Counted from the stretch's first letter, positions 1 to 8,287 are shown. The stretch: 54,407 bases of DNA from Streptococcus oralis (GCF_001075875.1 NZ_JUOS01000185.1:1-54407); one strand, 5' to 3'. Notes: a model not told the origin generated them from the letters alone. Made by a program: numbers and translations.

Positions 1-278
1 GCAATATCTTGGGGCTCATTGAATTTTTTGTAAATATCATTAATTTTCTGAATAGTTTCAGTAACTTCTTCAGCTTTCGTCTGTTTAGTCGATAGCCTGA
101 CTAAGACCTTAGCATACCGCAACGCAATGTCTTCTAATTTAGGGTATTGCTCATAAATAATTCTTGCCTTTTCAGCTAGATCTTCGCAGGTATCTTTATC
201 TATTTCCTTAGCTGATAAGTCAAGAAACTTATCTAATTCTGCTATGCTCTGTTCAAAATTGTTTTTCTGTTCATCCAT
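1..278 (-). CDS. Hypothetical TPR-like protein, 3' end cut off by window edge
   Basis: An open frame runs on the minus strand from ATG at 276-278 to the window edge, 92 codons with no stop. It begins MDEQKNNFEQSIAELDKF and is rich in Leu, Ala, Lys and Glu in a helical pattern, with no signal peptide or membrane segment. The spacing of helices suggests TPR-like repeats, but I recognise no named family. A GAGGG ribosome site lies just upstream (about 284-289), and an extended -10 (TGA TATAAT) lies on the minus strand at 356-364. The leader between them carries an inverted repeat (arms 316-323 and 337-344). The real length and C-terminus are outside the window. Confidence 0.6.
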   Translation of the reverse strand, partial: MDEQKNNFEQSIAELDKFLDLSAKEIDKDTCEDLAEKARIIYEQYPKLEDIALRYAKVLVRLSTKQTKAEEVTETIQKINDIYKKFNEPQDI

Positions 279-355
279 ACTATGTCCCTCGCTTTAACAG
301 TAAATATTGGTAGTTAAACTAATATATCTTTTCATAATTAGTTTCTATATATTTT

Positions 356-364
356 ATTATATCA
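356..364 (-). promoter_or_regulatory. Extended -10 promoter of the partial gene
   Basis: Minus strand reads TGA then TATAAT (361 down to 356). No good -35 is seen. Eight-base inverted arms AAACTAAT (316-323) and ATTAGTTT (337-344) lie in the predicted leader and could be a hairpin or an operator. Confidence 0.5.
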
Positions 365-420
365 AAAACTACATTTTTCTCCTAGTATATGTATGATGCT
401 TTTTAAATATATACTCATAC

Positions 421-446
421 AAAAAAACCAGACTCAGTCTGGCTTT
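421..446 (-). terminator. Intrinsic terminator of the MFS gene
   Basis: On the minus strand, six-base arms CCAGAC and GTCTGG with a three-base loop are followed by a run of seven T. It lies about 40 bases past the stop of the MFS transporter gene. Confidence 0.8.
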
Positions 447-484
447 CAAAGTGTATTTATTTGTAGTAAATTCTAAAAACCTTT

Positions 485-1651
485 TTAGAGGATTTTCTCA
501 GTTTTATCCACCATAAAGAGGGAGATTGTCATGATGATATCAATTACTAGAAGAATCAGTACCGCTGGAACCCAAGACTGGAACATGTTAAAACTGTAAC
601 CAAAGAGAGTTGGTCCAAAGGCCGCTAGAATGTAACCACCGGTCTGGGCAAGTCCAGATAATTGAGCCGTCTTTTCAGGAGAGCTGGTTTTGATGGAGAA
701 GCAAACCATGAGATAAGGGAAAAGAGCGCTACAGGCAGTACCAATCAAGAGATGCGCTACTAACCAGTAAAGGAAACTCTTGCTCGGGTATAGGAGCATA
801 GCAATTCCAAGCATTCCAGCGAGAGAGATGACTGTCAGCATGATTTGACGGTGACGATTGGACAAACGAGTTGTTAAACTTGGAATTGTCATCGAGAAGG
901 GGATACTAATCAGTGAAAAGATAGAAGCCAGAAGACCAGCGTCCGTATGAGATAGTCCAGCACTGATGGCCATGGTTGGTAACCAGGTCATACTGGTATA
1001 AAAGAGTAGGGATTGGAGTCCACCGAATACAATAATAGCCCAAACTTTCTTGTCTTTTAGAATGTTCTCTTTCTTTTGTTTTTTCTCATGTCCTTCTAGA
1101 AAATGATTGTGACGATGATTGGGGAACCAGACAGCTAAAGTGAGTAGGCAGACAAAGGATAGGCAGAGGATTAAGCCTTTCCAAGATGTCGCCTGAGTAA
1201 TGGGAACAGAGAGATAGGAAGCAAGAGCTGTTGCGATTCCCATGGAAGTCACATAAACCGTCGTCAGGAGACTAATCTTTTGTGGATAGTTGGCCTGAAT
1301 GGCGCTAGGAAGAAGTACGTTAAAAATAGCGACACTTGCTCCGATGAGTAGGGTTCCCAGATAAAGCAATGGGAGATTGAAGATACGAATCACTGAACCT
1401 ATGGTCAATACGATAAGGCTGTAGGTAAAAAGGTGCTCGAGTCCAATCTTTTGAGCTAAACGGGTCGCAAAAGAGGAAAAGAGGGCAAACATCAAAAGAG
1501 GGAGACTGGTCAAAACACCAAGTGAGCTGACCTCAACTCCTAAACCTTGAGCAATATCTCCTAAAATAGTCGGTAAGGCTGTAAAAGGAGCTCTTAAGAC
1601 CGCTCCGATTAAGACAATTCCTAGAATAAAAAAGAGTGATCGTTTTTTCAT
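485..1651 (-). CDS. MFS transporter, CynX/NimT-type
   Basis: A 388-residue major-facilitator protein with about twelve hydrophobic helices and a long charged loop in the middle (HRHNHFLEGHEKKQKKE, near residue 190). The N-terminal GAVLRAPFTALPTIL and overall look match the CynX/NimT branch, whose members export small anions, antibiotics or nitroimidazoles in other bacteria; the substrate here is unknown. The open frame could start further upstream, but ATG at 1651 is chosen because GAGG lies five bases before it and the upstream promoter -35 falls inside the longer version. It is monocistronic, divergent from the glycosyltransferase gene. Confidence 0.85.
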   Translation of the reverse strand: MKKRSLFFILGIVLIGAVLRAPFTALPTILGDIAQGLGVEVSSLGVLTSLPLLMFALFSSFATRLAQKIGLEHLFTYSLIVLTIGSVIRIFNLPLLYLGTLLIGASVAIFNVLLPSAIQANYPQKISLLTTVYVTSMGIATALASYLSVPITQATSWKGLILCLSFVCLLTLAVWFPNHRHNHFLEGHEKKQKKENILKDKKVWAIIVFGGLQSLLFYTSMTWLPTMAISAGLSHTDAGLLASIFSLISIPFSMTIPSLTTRLSNRHRQIMLTVISLAGMLGIAMLLYPSKSFLYWLVAHLLIGTACSALFPYLMVCFSIKTSSPEKTAQLSGLAQTGGYILAAFGPTLFGYSFNMFQSWVPAVLILLVIDIIMTISLFMVDKTEKIL

Positions 1652-1685
1652 GTGAACCTCAATAAACTGATTTTGATAACAGCTT

Positions 1686-1714
1686 ATTTTAAGTTTTTTT
1701 CCAAGAGATGTCAA
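1686..1714 (-). promoter_or_regulatory. Promoter of the MFS gene
   Basis: Minus strand TTGACA (1714-1709), 17-base spacer, TAAAAT (1691-1686). A consensus -35 and good spacing. The predicted start is about 28 bases before the chosen ATG. Confidence 0.75.
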
Positions 1715-1822
1715 GATAGAGAGAATCCGTTACTTAGCTCAGCGAAATCATGGGAAAAAGAAGGATAGATTTACTAGTTTTTTTCTGGGATTCAAATAAA
1801 AATAGGAAAGTCTGGAAATTTG

Positions 1823-1831
1823 TGATAAAAT
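1823..1831 (+). promoter_or_regulatory. Extended -10 of the glycosyltransferase gene
   Basis: TGA followed by TAAAAT, 33 bases before the GTG start; no convincing -35 hexamer is present, so the call rests on the extended -10 and position. Confidence 0.45.
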
Positions 1832-1864
1832 AGTGGAAGAAAATCTATACATTGGAGAAAAACT

Positions 1865-2695
1865 GTGTCTGAAAATCGGAAATTTAGTGTCTTGATGTCA
1901 GTCTATATCAAAGAAAATCCTACCTTTCTAGAAGAAGCAGTAGAGAGCATCTTACATCAAACACTCAAACCTAGCGAAGTGGTAATCGTCGAAGATGGTC
2001 CGCTGACACCTGAACTCTATCAAGTTTTGGAAAAATTGGAAGCACAGTCAAGTATTCCAATCAAACGTTGCCCACTTGAGCAAAATCGTGGCTTAGGGTT
2101 AGCGCTTCAGTACGGCGTCTTACAGTGCCAGTATGACGTTATTGCTCGTATGGATACAGATGATATTGCTGTCGAAGACCGTTTCGAACAACAGTTTGTC
2201 TTGATGGAAAAGGAAAATTTGGACTTGCTGGGAGGTCATATCGCAGAATTTATTGACCAACCAGACGAGATTGTGTCTTACCGTCGTGTGCCGATTAAGC
2301 ATGAGGATATCGTTGCCTACCAACGTATGAGAAGTGCCTTCAATCACATGACGGTTATGTTCAAAAAAGAGATGGTGTTAAAGGCAGGCAACTATGAAGA
2401 TGGCCTTTATATGGAAGATGATCTGCTTTGGCTCAATATGATTAGCGCTGGTGCTCGGACTGGAAATGTGGACCAGATTCTTTGTAAGGTGCGCGTGGGA
2501 GCGGGGATGTTTGAACGCCGCGGTGGTCTTCGCTATCTCAAACTCTATCGCCAAGCACGTCAAAGAATGCACGCGCGTGGACAGATTTCTTATGGCGAAT
2601 ATCTAAAAAGTGTTTTAATTCAAGTTGTCGTTGCCCTATGTCCAGGCTTTGTACGACAGTTTATATTTTTAAAACTATTGAGAAAAAGCAAATAG
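1865..2695 (+). CDS. Family-2 glycosyltransferase, AmsE-like
   Basis: A 276-residue GT-A fold enzyme expected to transfer a sugar from a nucleotide sugar. N-terminal strand FSVLMSVYIKENP, the VEDG turn (residues 42-45), the metal-binding MDTDD (residues 96-100) and the downstream acidic YMEDD motif are all visible. The C-terminus has a short hydrophobic stretch and a basic tail (LRKSK), suggesting membrane association. The start is GTG, preceded by GGAG seven bases upstream. It lies 70 bases before the sugar-nucleotide dehydratase gene, so the two probably act in one surface-glycan pathway. Family level is clear; acceptor and donor cannot be read from sequence. Confidence 0.85.
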   Translation: MSENRKFSVLMSVYIKENPTFLEEAVESILHQTLKPSEVVIVEDGPLTPELYQVLEKLEAQSSIPIKRCPLEQNRGLGLALQYGVLQCQYDVIARMDTDDIAVEDRFEQQFVLMEKENLDLLGGHIAEFIDQPDEIVSYRRVPIKHEDIVAYQRMRSAFNHMTVMFKKEMVLKAGNYEDGLYMEDDLLWLNMISAGARTGNVDQILCKVRVGAGMFERRGGLRYLKLYRQARQRMHARGQISYGEYLKSVLIQVVVALCPGFVRQFIFLKLLRKSK

Positions 2696-2765
2696 CTCAT
2701 CAGTTTTAAAAAAATGTCTTGTAATAACTAGAAAATGTGATTTTGTGTAGGAGGATACCATTCAC

Positions 2766-4616
2766 ATGAATAAAAAAATGACAGATTATGTAATTGATCT
2801 GGTTGAAGTGTTAAATAAACAACAAAAACAAGTCTTTTGGGGGATTTTTGATGCTGCCAGCATGATTTCCTCAATCATTGTTTCTTACATCTTGTTTTAT
2901 GGATTGATCAATCCAGCTCCTGTGGACTATGTCATCTATACTAGCTTGACCTTCCTGTTCTATCAAATCATGATTGGATTCTGGGGGCTCAATGCTAGCA
3001 TTAGTCGTTATAGCAAAATCACAGACTTTATGAAGATATTCATTGGAGTAAGTATCAGCAGTGTCTTGTCCTATCTCCTATGCTATGCCTTCTTGCCGCT
3101 TTTTTCTGTGCGTTTTATCGTTCTCTTTATCCTACTCAGCACCTTCTTGATCTTGTTCCCTCGTATTACTTGGCAGCTGATCTATTCTAGACGTAAAAAA
3201 GGTGATGGAGAAGGGGAACATCGTCGTACCTTCTTGATTGGTGCGGGAGACGGTGGAGCTCTCTTTATGAATAGCTACCAACACCCTACGAGTGACCTTG
3301 AGTTAGTGGGTATTTTGGACAATGATGAAAAGAAAAAAGGTCAAAAACTAGGAGGAATCCCAGTCTTAGGATCTTATGAACAGTTACCAGAACTTTCTAA
3401 ACGTCATCAGATTGAAAAAGTTATCGTTGCGATTCCTTCCCTTGATCCGTCAGAATATGAGCGCATCTTGAAAATGTGTAACCAACTTGGCTTGAAGTGT
3501 TATAAGATGCCCAAGATTGAGTCGGTTGTGCAAGGGTTGCATCCTCAGGTAGGTGGTTTCCAAAAAATTGACATTACTGACCTTTTGGGACGTAAAGAAA
3601 TTCAACTAGATGAATCACGCTTAGGCTCAGAAATTACTGGAAAAACCATCTTGGTGACAGGTGCGGGAGGTTCTATCGGTTCTGAAATTTGCCGTCAGGT
3701 TAGTCGCTTTAATCCAGAGCGCGTGGTTCTCTTGGGGCATGGGGAAAACTCCATTTATCTGATCTATCATGAATTGATTCGTAGCTTCCAAGGAATTGAC
3801 TATGTTCCTGTGATTGCAGACATCCAAGACTATGATCGCTTGCTTCAAGTATTTGAGCAGTACCAACCAGCCATTGTTTACCACGCTGCTGCCCATAAGC
3901 ACGTGCCGATGATGGAACGTAATCCAAAAGAAGCCTTTAAAAATAATATCCTCGGAACTTACAATGTTGCCAAGGCAGTTGACGCCGCTAAGGTACCGAA
4001 GATGGTTATGATTTCGACCGATAAGGCCGTTAATCCACCAAACGTAATGGGAGCTACCAAACGTGTGGCAGAGTTGATTGTTACAGGATTCAACCAACGT
4101 AGTCAGTCTACCTATTGTGCGGTTCGTTTTGGAAATGTTCTTGGTAGCCGTGGTAGTGTGATTCCAGTATTTGAGCGTCAGATTGCAGAGGGTGGTCCAG
4201 TGACTGTGACAGACTTCCGTATGACTCGTTACTTTATGACCATTCCAGAAGCTAGCCGTTTGGTGATCCATGCAGGAGCTTATGCTAAAGATGGAGAGGT
4301 CTTTATCCTTGATATGGGCAAACCAGTTAAGATTTATGATTTGGCCAAGAAAATGGTTCTTCTCAGCGGACGTACTGAAAATGAAATCCCGATTGTAGAA
4401 GTGGGGATTCGTCCAGGTGAGAAACTCTATGAGGAGTTGTTGGTATCTACTGAATTAGTTGATAATCAAGTCATGGATAAGATTTTTGTTGGTAAGGTTA
4501 ATGTCATGCCACTTGAAGTTATCAATCAAAAGATTGAAGAATTCCGTGCCTTGCAAGGTTCAGAGTTGAAGCAAGCTATTATCGGTTTTGCTAACGAAAC
4601 AACTCACATTCATTAA
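2766..4616 (+). CDS. Membrane-anchored UDP-sugar 4,6-dehydratase, PglF/CapD/FlaA1 long type
   Basis: A 616-residue protein with four transmembrane helices (about residues 25-140), a CoA/NAD-binding-like middle domain (about 150-250) and a C-terminal short-chain dehydrogenase domain with GAGGSIGSE at 299-307. The catalytic region is STDKAVNPPNVMGATKR: Asp419-Lys420 followed by Met428xxxLys432, the MxxxK form known from PglF-type UDP-GlcNAc 4,6-dehydratases instead of the usual YxxxK. It likely makes the 4-keto precursor of a deoxy-amino sugar at the cytoplasmic membrane face. AGGAGG lies 12 bases before ATG. A strong terminator follows at once. No flippase or polymerase gene is next to it. Confidence 0.88.
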   Translation: MNKKMTDYVIDLVEVLNKQQKQVFWGIFDAASMISSIIVSYILFYGLINPAPVDYVIYTSLTFLFYQIMIGFWGLNASISRYSKITDFMKIFIGVSISSVLSYLLCYAFLPLFSVRFIVLFILLSTFLILFPRITWQLIYSRRKKGDGEGEHRRTFLIGAGDGGALFMNSYQHPTSDLELVGILDNDEKKKGQKLGGIPVLGSYEQLPELSKRHQIEKVIVAIPSLDPSEYERILKMCNQLGLKCYKMPKIESVVQGLHPQVGGFQKIDITDLLGRKEIQLDESRLGSEITGKTILVTGAGGSIGSEICRQVSRFNPERVVLLGHGENSIYLIYHELIRSFQGIDYVPVIADIQDYDRLLQVFEQYQPAIVYHAAAHKHVPMMERNPKEAFKNNILGTYNVAKAVDAAKVPKMVMISTDKAVNPPNVMGATKRVAELIVTGFNQRSQSTYCAVRFGNVLGSRGSVIPVFERQIAEGGPVTVTDFRMTRYFMTIPEASRLVIHAGAYAKDGEVFILDMGKPVKIYDLAKKMVLLSGRTENEIPIVEVGIRPGEKLYEELLVSTELVDNQVMDKIFVGKVNVMPLEVINQKIEEFRALQGSELKQAIIGFANETTHIH

Positions 4617-4621
4617 AAAAG

Positions 4622-4675
4622 TAAAAAGGTATGATTCCTAGCTTCATGTTAGAGGTGAGTGGAATTATACCTTTT
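4622..4675 (+). terminator. Terminator after the dehydratase gene
   Basis: Arms AAAAGGTATgATTCC and GGAATtATACCTTTT around a 22-base loop, then a T-rich tail. The A-rich left flank would also allow weak termination from the other side. Confidence 0.75.
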
Positions 4676-4748
4676 CTTGATAACTGCTACTCCTTTACCA
4701 ATTTTTGAACAAACTTGTCATTGTTGAACATTTATGGTAAACTAAATT

Positions 4749-4859
4749 TATACTATTTGAAAATCAAAGTAAATGAGGTCTGCATCGTTTGACTGTACTT
4801 AGATATGGTTTATAACGAACTTTCTAATTTGCTCTTTCATTTTCATTTCGTATGAATTA
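4749..4859. repeat. BOX-like intergenic repeat (A and C modules, no B), divergent
   Basis: About 110 bases begin TATACTATTTGAAAATCAAA and end with TTTGCTCTTTCATTTTCAT plus CGTATGA. The ends are imperfect inverted copies of each other and resemble the outer ends of the BOX repeats of pneumococci. The length fits boxA (59) plus boxC (50). Assignment is by memory of the BOX ends, and the copy is diverged. A promoter-like TTGACT (4789-4794), 16 bases, TATAAC (4811-4816) lies inside it and would serve the following DUF805 gene. Confidence 0.45.
4789..4816 (+). promoter_or_regulatory. Putative promoter of the first DUF805 gene
   Basis: TTGACT, 16-base spacer, TATAAC; the predicted start leaves a leader of about 55 bases. 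It lies inside the BOX-like repeat. Confidence 0.5.
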
Positions 4860-4878
4860 AAAAAATAGGGAGTAACTT

Positions 4879-5304
4879 ATGATTAACGCATATAAGAATT
4901 TCTTTAAAGGTTATGTAGATTTTACAGGCCGTTCAACACGCTCAGAGTATTGGTGGATTTGGTTAACAAATATGATCCTCCTTGTCCCTTTTTACTCAGC
5001 ATATTTTAAGGTGCTCGCAAATCCAAGAAATGAGGCTGCTCTAGTGGCCTTGGGTGGAATTGCTATTATCTACATGATTTTCGGGCTAGCCCTAATATTA
5101 CCTATGTTAGCTTTGACAGTTCGTCGACTACGTGATGCTGGTTTCCACTGGGCTCTAATCTTTATCATTTTTATTCCCATGGTTGGACCTCTTGCTCTTT
5201 TAGTTTTGTTAGCTATGCCAACGAAACAAGTAGAAGTAGTGACCATCAATGAAACTGAAGAAGTTGTAGAAGTTTCACCATTCGAAGAATCAGACAAAAA
5301 CTAA
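4879..5304 (+). CDS. DUF805 membrane protein (copy 1)
   Basis: A 141-residue protein with the DUF805 hallmark near the N-terminus (FKGYVDFTGRSTRSEYWWIWL) and three or four hydrophobic helices, the third followed by RRLRDAGFHWALIFI, also typical of the family. It ends in an acidic tail (residues about 115-141). DUF805 proteins are small membrane proteins of unknown function. The start ATG follows GGGAG by seven bases. A terminator separates it from its paralogue, so the two are probably separate transcripts arising from a tandem duplication. Confidence 0.85.
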   Translation: MINAYKNFFKGYVDFTGRSTRSEYWWIWLTNMILLVPFYSAYFKVLANPRNEAALVALGGIAIIYMIFGLALILPMLALTVRRLRDAGFHWALIFIIFIPMVGPLALLVLLAMPTKQVEVVTINETEEVVEVSPFEESDKN

Positions 5305-5367
5305 GAAGTTTAGGTTTTGCAAGTGAAACTGTTTTAGAGTTTTCTTTATATTGTTAAGCAAATATCT

Positions 5368-5404
5368 AACACTCCCATATCTAAAATAGATTTGGGAGTG
5401 TTTT
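5368..5404 (+). terminator. Terminator between the two DUF805 genes
   Basis: AACACTCCCA and TGGGAGTGTT arms with an AT-rich loop, then a T run (5400-5404). Confidence 0.8.
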
Positions 5405-5454
5405 AGAACAATGAGGCTGCTTTATAGTATACAGTTGTTAAAAGGAGAAATATC

Positions 5455-5871
5455 TTGTTTAGGGCTTATATAAATTTTTTAAAAGGTTATGTAGATTTTG
5501 TAGGACGCTCAACACGTCCAGAGTATTGGTGGGTTTGGCTGATGAATCATATCTTGTTCCTCCCCCTGTATATCCTTATCTTCAATAAAGAAATAAACCA
5601 AGGTCCTTCTCTGAACTTTACTTTAGTTATATTGGTTGTCAGTATTTATGCCATTTTGGCTCTACTCCTTTTGTTGCCTACTTTAGCGTTAAAGATTCGA
5701 CGTTTGCGTGATGGAGGTTTCCACTGGGCCTTTATCTTCCTTCACTTTGTTCCAATGGTCGGACGTTTTGCTCTATTAGTTCTGCTAGCCATGCCAAGTA
5801 AGGAAGTAGAAATAGTAACAATCAATAGACCTAAAGAAGTTGAAAGCGAAGAAGTTTCCCCTTTTGAATAA
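5455..5871 (+). CDS. DUF805 membrane protein (copy 2)
   Basis: A 138-residue paralogue of the gene just upstream: FLKGYVDFVGRSTRPEYWWVWL near the N-terminus, RRLRDGGFHWAFIF in the middle and a similar EVSPFE tail. It starts at TTG, supported by AAAGGAG eight bases upstream; no nearby ATG keeps the conserved N-terminus. Divergence is greatest in the second helix and loop (residues about 42-60). Function unknown. It converges on the HAD gene across a shared two-way terminator. Confidence 0.82.
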   Translation: MFRAYINFLKGYVDFVGRSTRPEYWWVWLMNHILFLPLYILIFNKEINQGPSLNFTLVILVVSIYAILALLLLLPTLALKIRRLRDGGFHWAFIFLHFVPMVGRFALLVLLAMPSKEVEIVTINRPKEVESEEVSPFE

Positions 5872-5915
5872 TTGGACGAGTACGGGGAATGTCATTCTCC
5901 TCATTAAAATCAGAC

Positions 5916-5957
5916 AAAAAGCTCCCAAACCTAACTTTTAGGCTGGGAGTCTTTTGT
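5916..5957. terminator. Bidirectional terminator between convergent genes
   Basis: CTCCCA..CCTA and TAGG..TGGGAG form a stem with A-rich left and T-rich right flanks, so it can end transcripts from both sides. It sits between the second DUF805 gene and the HAD phosphatase gene. Confidence 0.8.
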
Positions 5958-6599
5958 TTAACGTTTTAATTGTAGATGCTGTAAAATGTCTGTTGGCTGG
6001 TGAGCAATCCAATCAGGATGATAGGTCATGAGCTCCTTTTCATCGCCAAATCCCCAAGTAACCGCTAATTTTTTAATGCCAGTTTCTTGGGCACCAATCA
6101 TATCAAACTTGGTATCTCCGATAATAACGACTGTTTCGGGCGCTAGATGATGAGTTTCCAGAGCCTGACGAATGACATCAGCCTTGTGTAGGGCTTGAGG
6201 GCTTGAACCATAAATGCCATCAAAGAAGTGGTCAATCCCAAAATTGCTAGTCATGTCAACTGCGGTTGGTGTATTCTTCGTAGTAGTGATATAAAGAGGA
6301 TAATGTTCAGCTAGTTCTACGAGTAAATCTTTGATATGTGGAAAGAGTTGGGCTTCGTAAACACCCTTTTCCTTATAATAAGAACGATAGAGCTGGATGG
6401 CCTGCTCTATCTGCTTAGCTGGTAAACAACTAGCAAAGCTGGTTTCTAGTGGAGGCCCCATAAAACCTCGAATGGTTTTGGCACCAGGACTAGAAACTCC
6501 AAGTTGGTCAAAGGTATAGGTGAAACCATTATGGATACCGATAGAACTATCAACTAGCGTTCCATCTAAGTCAAAAAAGATAGCAGATATAGATGACAT
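5958..6599 (-). CDS. HAD-family phosphatase, phosphoglycolate-phosphatase-like
   Basis: A 213-residue HAD superfamily hydrolase. Motif I is FFDLDGTLVD (catalytic Asp at residue 10, acid/base Asp two further on), motif II the ITTTKN stretch (about residue 104), motif III a Lys near 139 and motif IV GDTKFDMIGA. The cap domain between motif I and II is helical, as in Gph/PpaX. Substrate is not readable; small phosphorylated metabolites are usual. It is the last gene of the sdaAB-sdaAA transcript, 23 bases after sdaAA. This placement suggests metabolite repair linked to serine breakdown, but that is inference. Confidence 0.82.
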   Translation of the reverse strand: MSSISAIFFDLDGTLVDSSIGIHNGFTYTFDQLGVSSPGAKTIRGFMGPPLETSFASCLPAKQIEQAIQLYRSYYKEKGVYEAQLFPHIKDLLVELAEHYPLYITTTKNTPTAVDMTSNFGIDHFFDGIYGSSPQALHKADVIRQALETHHLAPETVVIIGDTKFDMIGAQETGIKKLAVTWGFGDEKELMTYHPDWIAHQPTDILQHLQLKR

Positions 6600-6622
6600 T
6601 GATTCTCCTCAAAATGATGAAA

Positions 6623-7495
6623 TTATTCGCCGAAGATTTCTTTTTGAAGGCGACGACCTGTAGGTGTGGCAGCGAGCCCCCCTTCAGCAGTTTCACGAAA
6701 GGCAGTTGGTAAGCTAGATCCTACTTGATACATGGCATCGATGACCTCATCAACTGGAATTTTCGATTCGATACCAGCTAAAGCCATGTCGGCCGCGATG
6801 AAGGCAAAGCTTGCTCCCATGGCATTCCGCTTGACACAAGGAACTTCAACCAAACCTGCAACTGGGTCGCAAATGAGACCGAGCATGTTTTTGATAACGA
6901 AGGCGATAGCCTGGCTCGCTTGATAAGGCGTTCCGCCTGCAGCTAGAGTTAGGGCAGCGGCACTCATGGCTGAAGCTGAACCGACTTCGGCCTGGCAGCC
7001 ACCTTCGGCTCCCGAGATAGAAGCGTTGTTAGCAATTACGAGTCCAAAAGCACCTGCAGCGAATAAGAAGTCTAGTTGTTGTTCATGAGTTAGATTGAGT
7101 TTTTGAATAGCAGATGTGAGAACTGCGGGAAGACAACCTGCGCTACCTGCGGTCGGTGTCGCACAAACAAGACCCATCTTAGCATTGTGCTCATTAACGG
7201 CAATGGCGTTACGGGCGGCAGACAAGACAGTGAAGTCTGATAGGGTCTTTCCTTTTTTGATGTAGTGGTCAAGCTTGGCAGCATCTCCACCTGTCAAACC
7301 GCTACGAGATTTTTTTTCACTAAGACCAAGCTCAACGGAAGCTTTCATGACTTCAAGGTTGCGCTCCATGAGAAGGAGAACTTCTTCACGTTCACGACCG
7401 GTTAGCTCAAACTCAGTTCTAATCATGAGTTCAGCAACATTGCCTTGAAAATCAAGTTCGGCTTGTTGGACTAATTCTTTGATAGAGTAAAACAT
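6623..7495 (-). CDS. sdaAA: L-serine dehydratase, iron-sulfur type, alpha subunit
   Basis: A 290-residue catalytic subunit that, with SdaAB, deaminates L-serine to pyruvate and ammonia using a [4Fe-4S] cluster. The conserved cysteines lie in VCATPTAGSAGC, EGGCQAEVG and the VAGLVEVPCVKRNA stretch, which also holds an upstream LICDP cysteine. Length is normal for the split two-subunit enzyme of Firmicutes. ATG at 7495 follows sdaAB by eight bases, so the two are translationally linked. The cluster is oxygen-sensitive in the family, which suits fermentative growth. Confidence 0.93.
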   Translation of the reverse strand: MFYSIKELVQQAELDFQGNVAELMIRTEFELTGREREEVLLLMERNLEVMKASVELGLSEKKSRSGLTGGDAAKLDHYIKKGKTLSDFTVLSAARNAIAVNEHNAKMGLVCATPTAGSAGCLPAVLTSAIQKLNLTHEQQLDFLFAAGAFGLVIANNASISGAEGGCQAEVGSASAMSAAALTLAAGGTPYQASQAIAFVIKNMLGLICDPVAGLVEVPCVKRNAMGASFAFIAADMALAGIESKIPVDEVIDAMYQVGSSLPTAFRETAEGGLAATPTGRRLQKEIFGE

Positions 7496-7503
7496 ATTTT
7501 CTC

Positions 7504-8175
7504 CTATTGAAAGAAATTGACATTATGCAAATGAGGAATTTTACGAATCTCTTTGATAGATTCATCACAGTTGCGACTATCAACTTCGATAATCATAATG
7601 GCTTTTTCGCCAGCCTTTTCTCGGGTTACATTCATCTGAGCGATATTGATGTCAAAGCGAGAGAGGGCCTCTGTTACGTGAGCAATCATACCTGGAACAT
7701 CCTGATGAACGATGATGATGGTAGGAGTGTTCATGTTGAGGGATACCGCAAAACCATTGAGCTCTGTCACTTGGATATTACCACCCCCGATTGAAATTCC
7801 TGTTACACTGATGGTCTTGTGCTCATTCTTAACCGTTATTTTCGTAGTGTTTGGGTGAGGGGCGTTACTGTCTTTCTGGATAGTCCAGACAATTTTGATG
7901 CCACGCTTGTGAGCAATTTCTAAACTATTTGGAATTTCTGGATCATCTGTGTCCATTCCCAGAATTCCAGCGACAAGGGCTAAATCGGTTCCATGCCCGC
8001 GATAGGTTTTTGCAAAAGAATTAAAAAGCTGGAACTCAACCTCGGTTGGAGTATCGTCAAAGATAGAAGAGACGATTTTACCGATACGAACAGCTCCTGC
8101 CGTGTGACTACTAGATGGACCAATCATGACTGGTCCAATGATATCAAAGACAGATTGAAAACGAAGTGATTGCAT
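7504..8175 (-). CDS. sdaAB: L-serine dehydratase, iron-sulfur type, beta subunit
   Basis: A 223-residue partner of SdaAA. The N-terminus has the family motif FDIIGPVMIGPSSSHTAGAVRIG. The C-terminal part (about 150-223) is an ACT domain (MNTPTIIIVHQDVPGMIAHVTEALSRF begins at about 146), thought to be a serine-sensing site in this enzyme class. First gene of the minus-strand operon sdaAB-sdaAA-HAD. The start is the ATG at 8175, followed by QSLRFQSVFDIIGP, the usual N-terminus. Confidence 0.93.
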   Translation of the reverse strand: MQSLRFQSVFDIIGPVMIGPSSSHTAGAVRIGKIVSSIFDDTPTEVEFQLFNSFAKTYRGHGTDLALVAGILGMDTDDPEIPNSLEIAHKRGIKIVWTIQKDSNAPHPNTTKITVKNEHKTISVTGISIGGGNIQVTELNGFAVSLNMNTPTIIIVHQDVPGMIAHVTEALSRFDINIAQMNVTREKAGEKAIMIIEVDSRNCDESIKEIRKIPHLHNVNFFQ

Positions 8176-8205
8176 CTGTTTCCCCTTAAAAAGATTCTTA
8201 CCTCT

Positions 8206-8238
8206 ATTATATCAAAGATTAGATGCAAGCGCTCAATT
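8206..8238 (-). promoter_or_regulatory. Promoter of the sdaAB operon with a possible cre half-site
   Basis: Minus strand TGA plus TATAAT (8211-8206) is an extended -10; TTGAGC (8236-8231) is a weak -35 at 19 bases. On the plus strand ATGCAAGCGCT (8223-8233) matches the left half of the CcpA cre consensus but the right half fails, so catabolite control is only possible, not shown. Confidence 0.55.
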
Positions 8239-8287
8239 CCATGATAAAATATCTAAAATCCCCATAAAGCCTCTAAAACAAGCCTTT

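Noticed and set aside
3627-4271. Long antisense open frame of 214 codons inside the dehydratase gene
   Set aside because: It mirrors the coding frame of a clear enzyme, has no ribosome site and its composition (many His, Trp, Cys) is typical of shadow frames.
8223-8238. Full cre site for the sda operon
   Set aside because: Only the left half fits; the right half lacks the conserved CA. Kept as a half-site note only.
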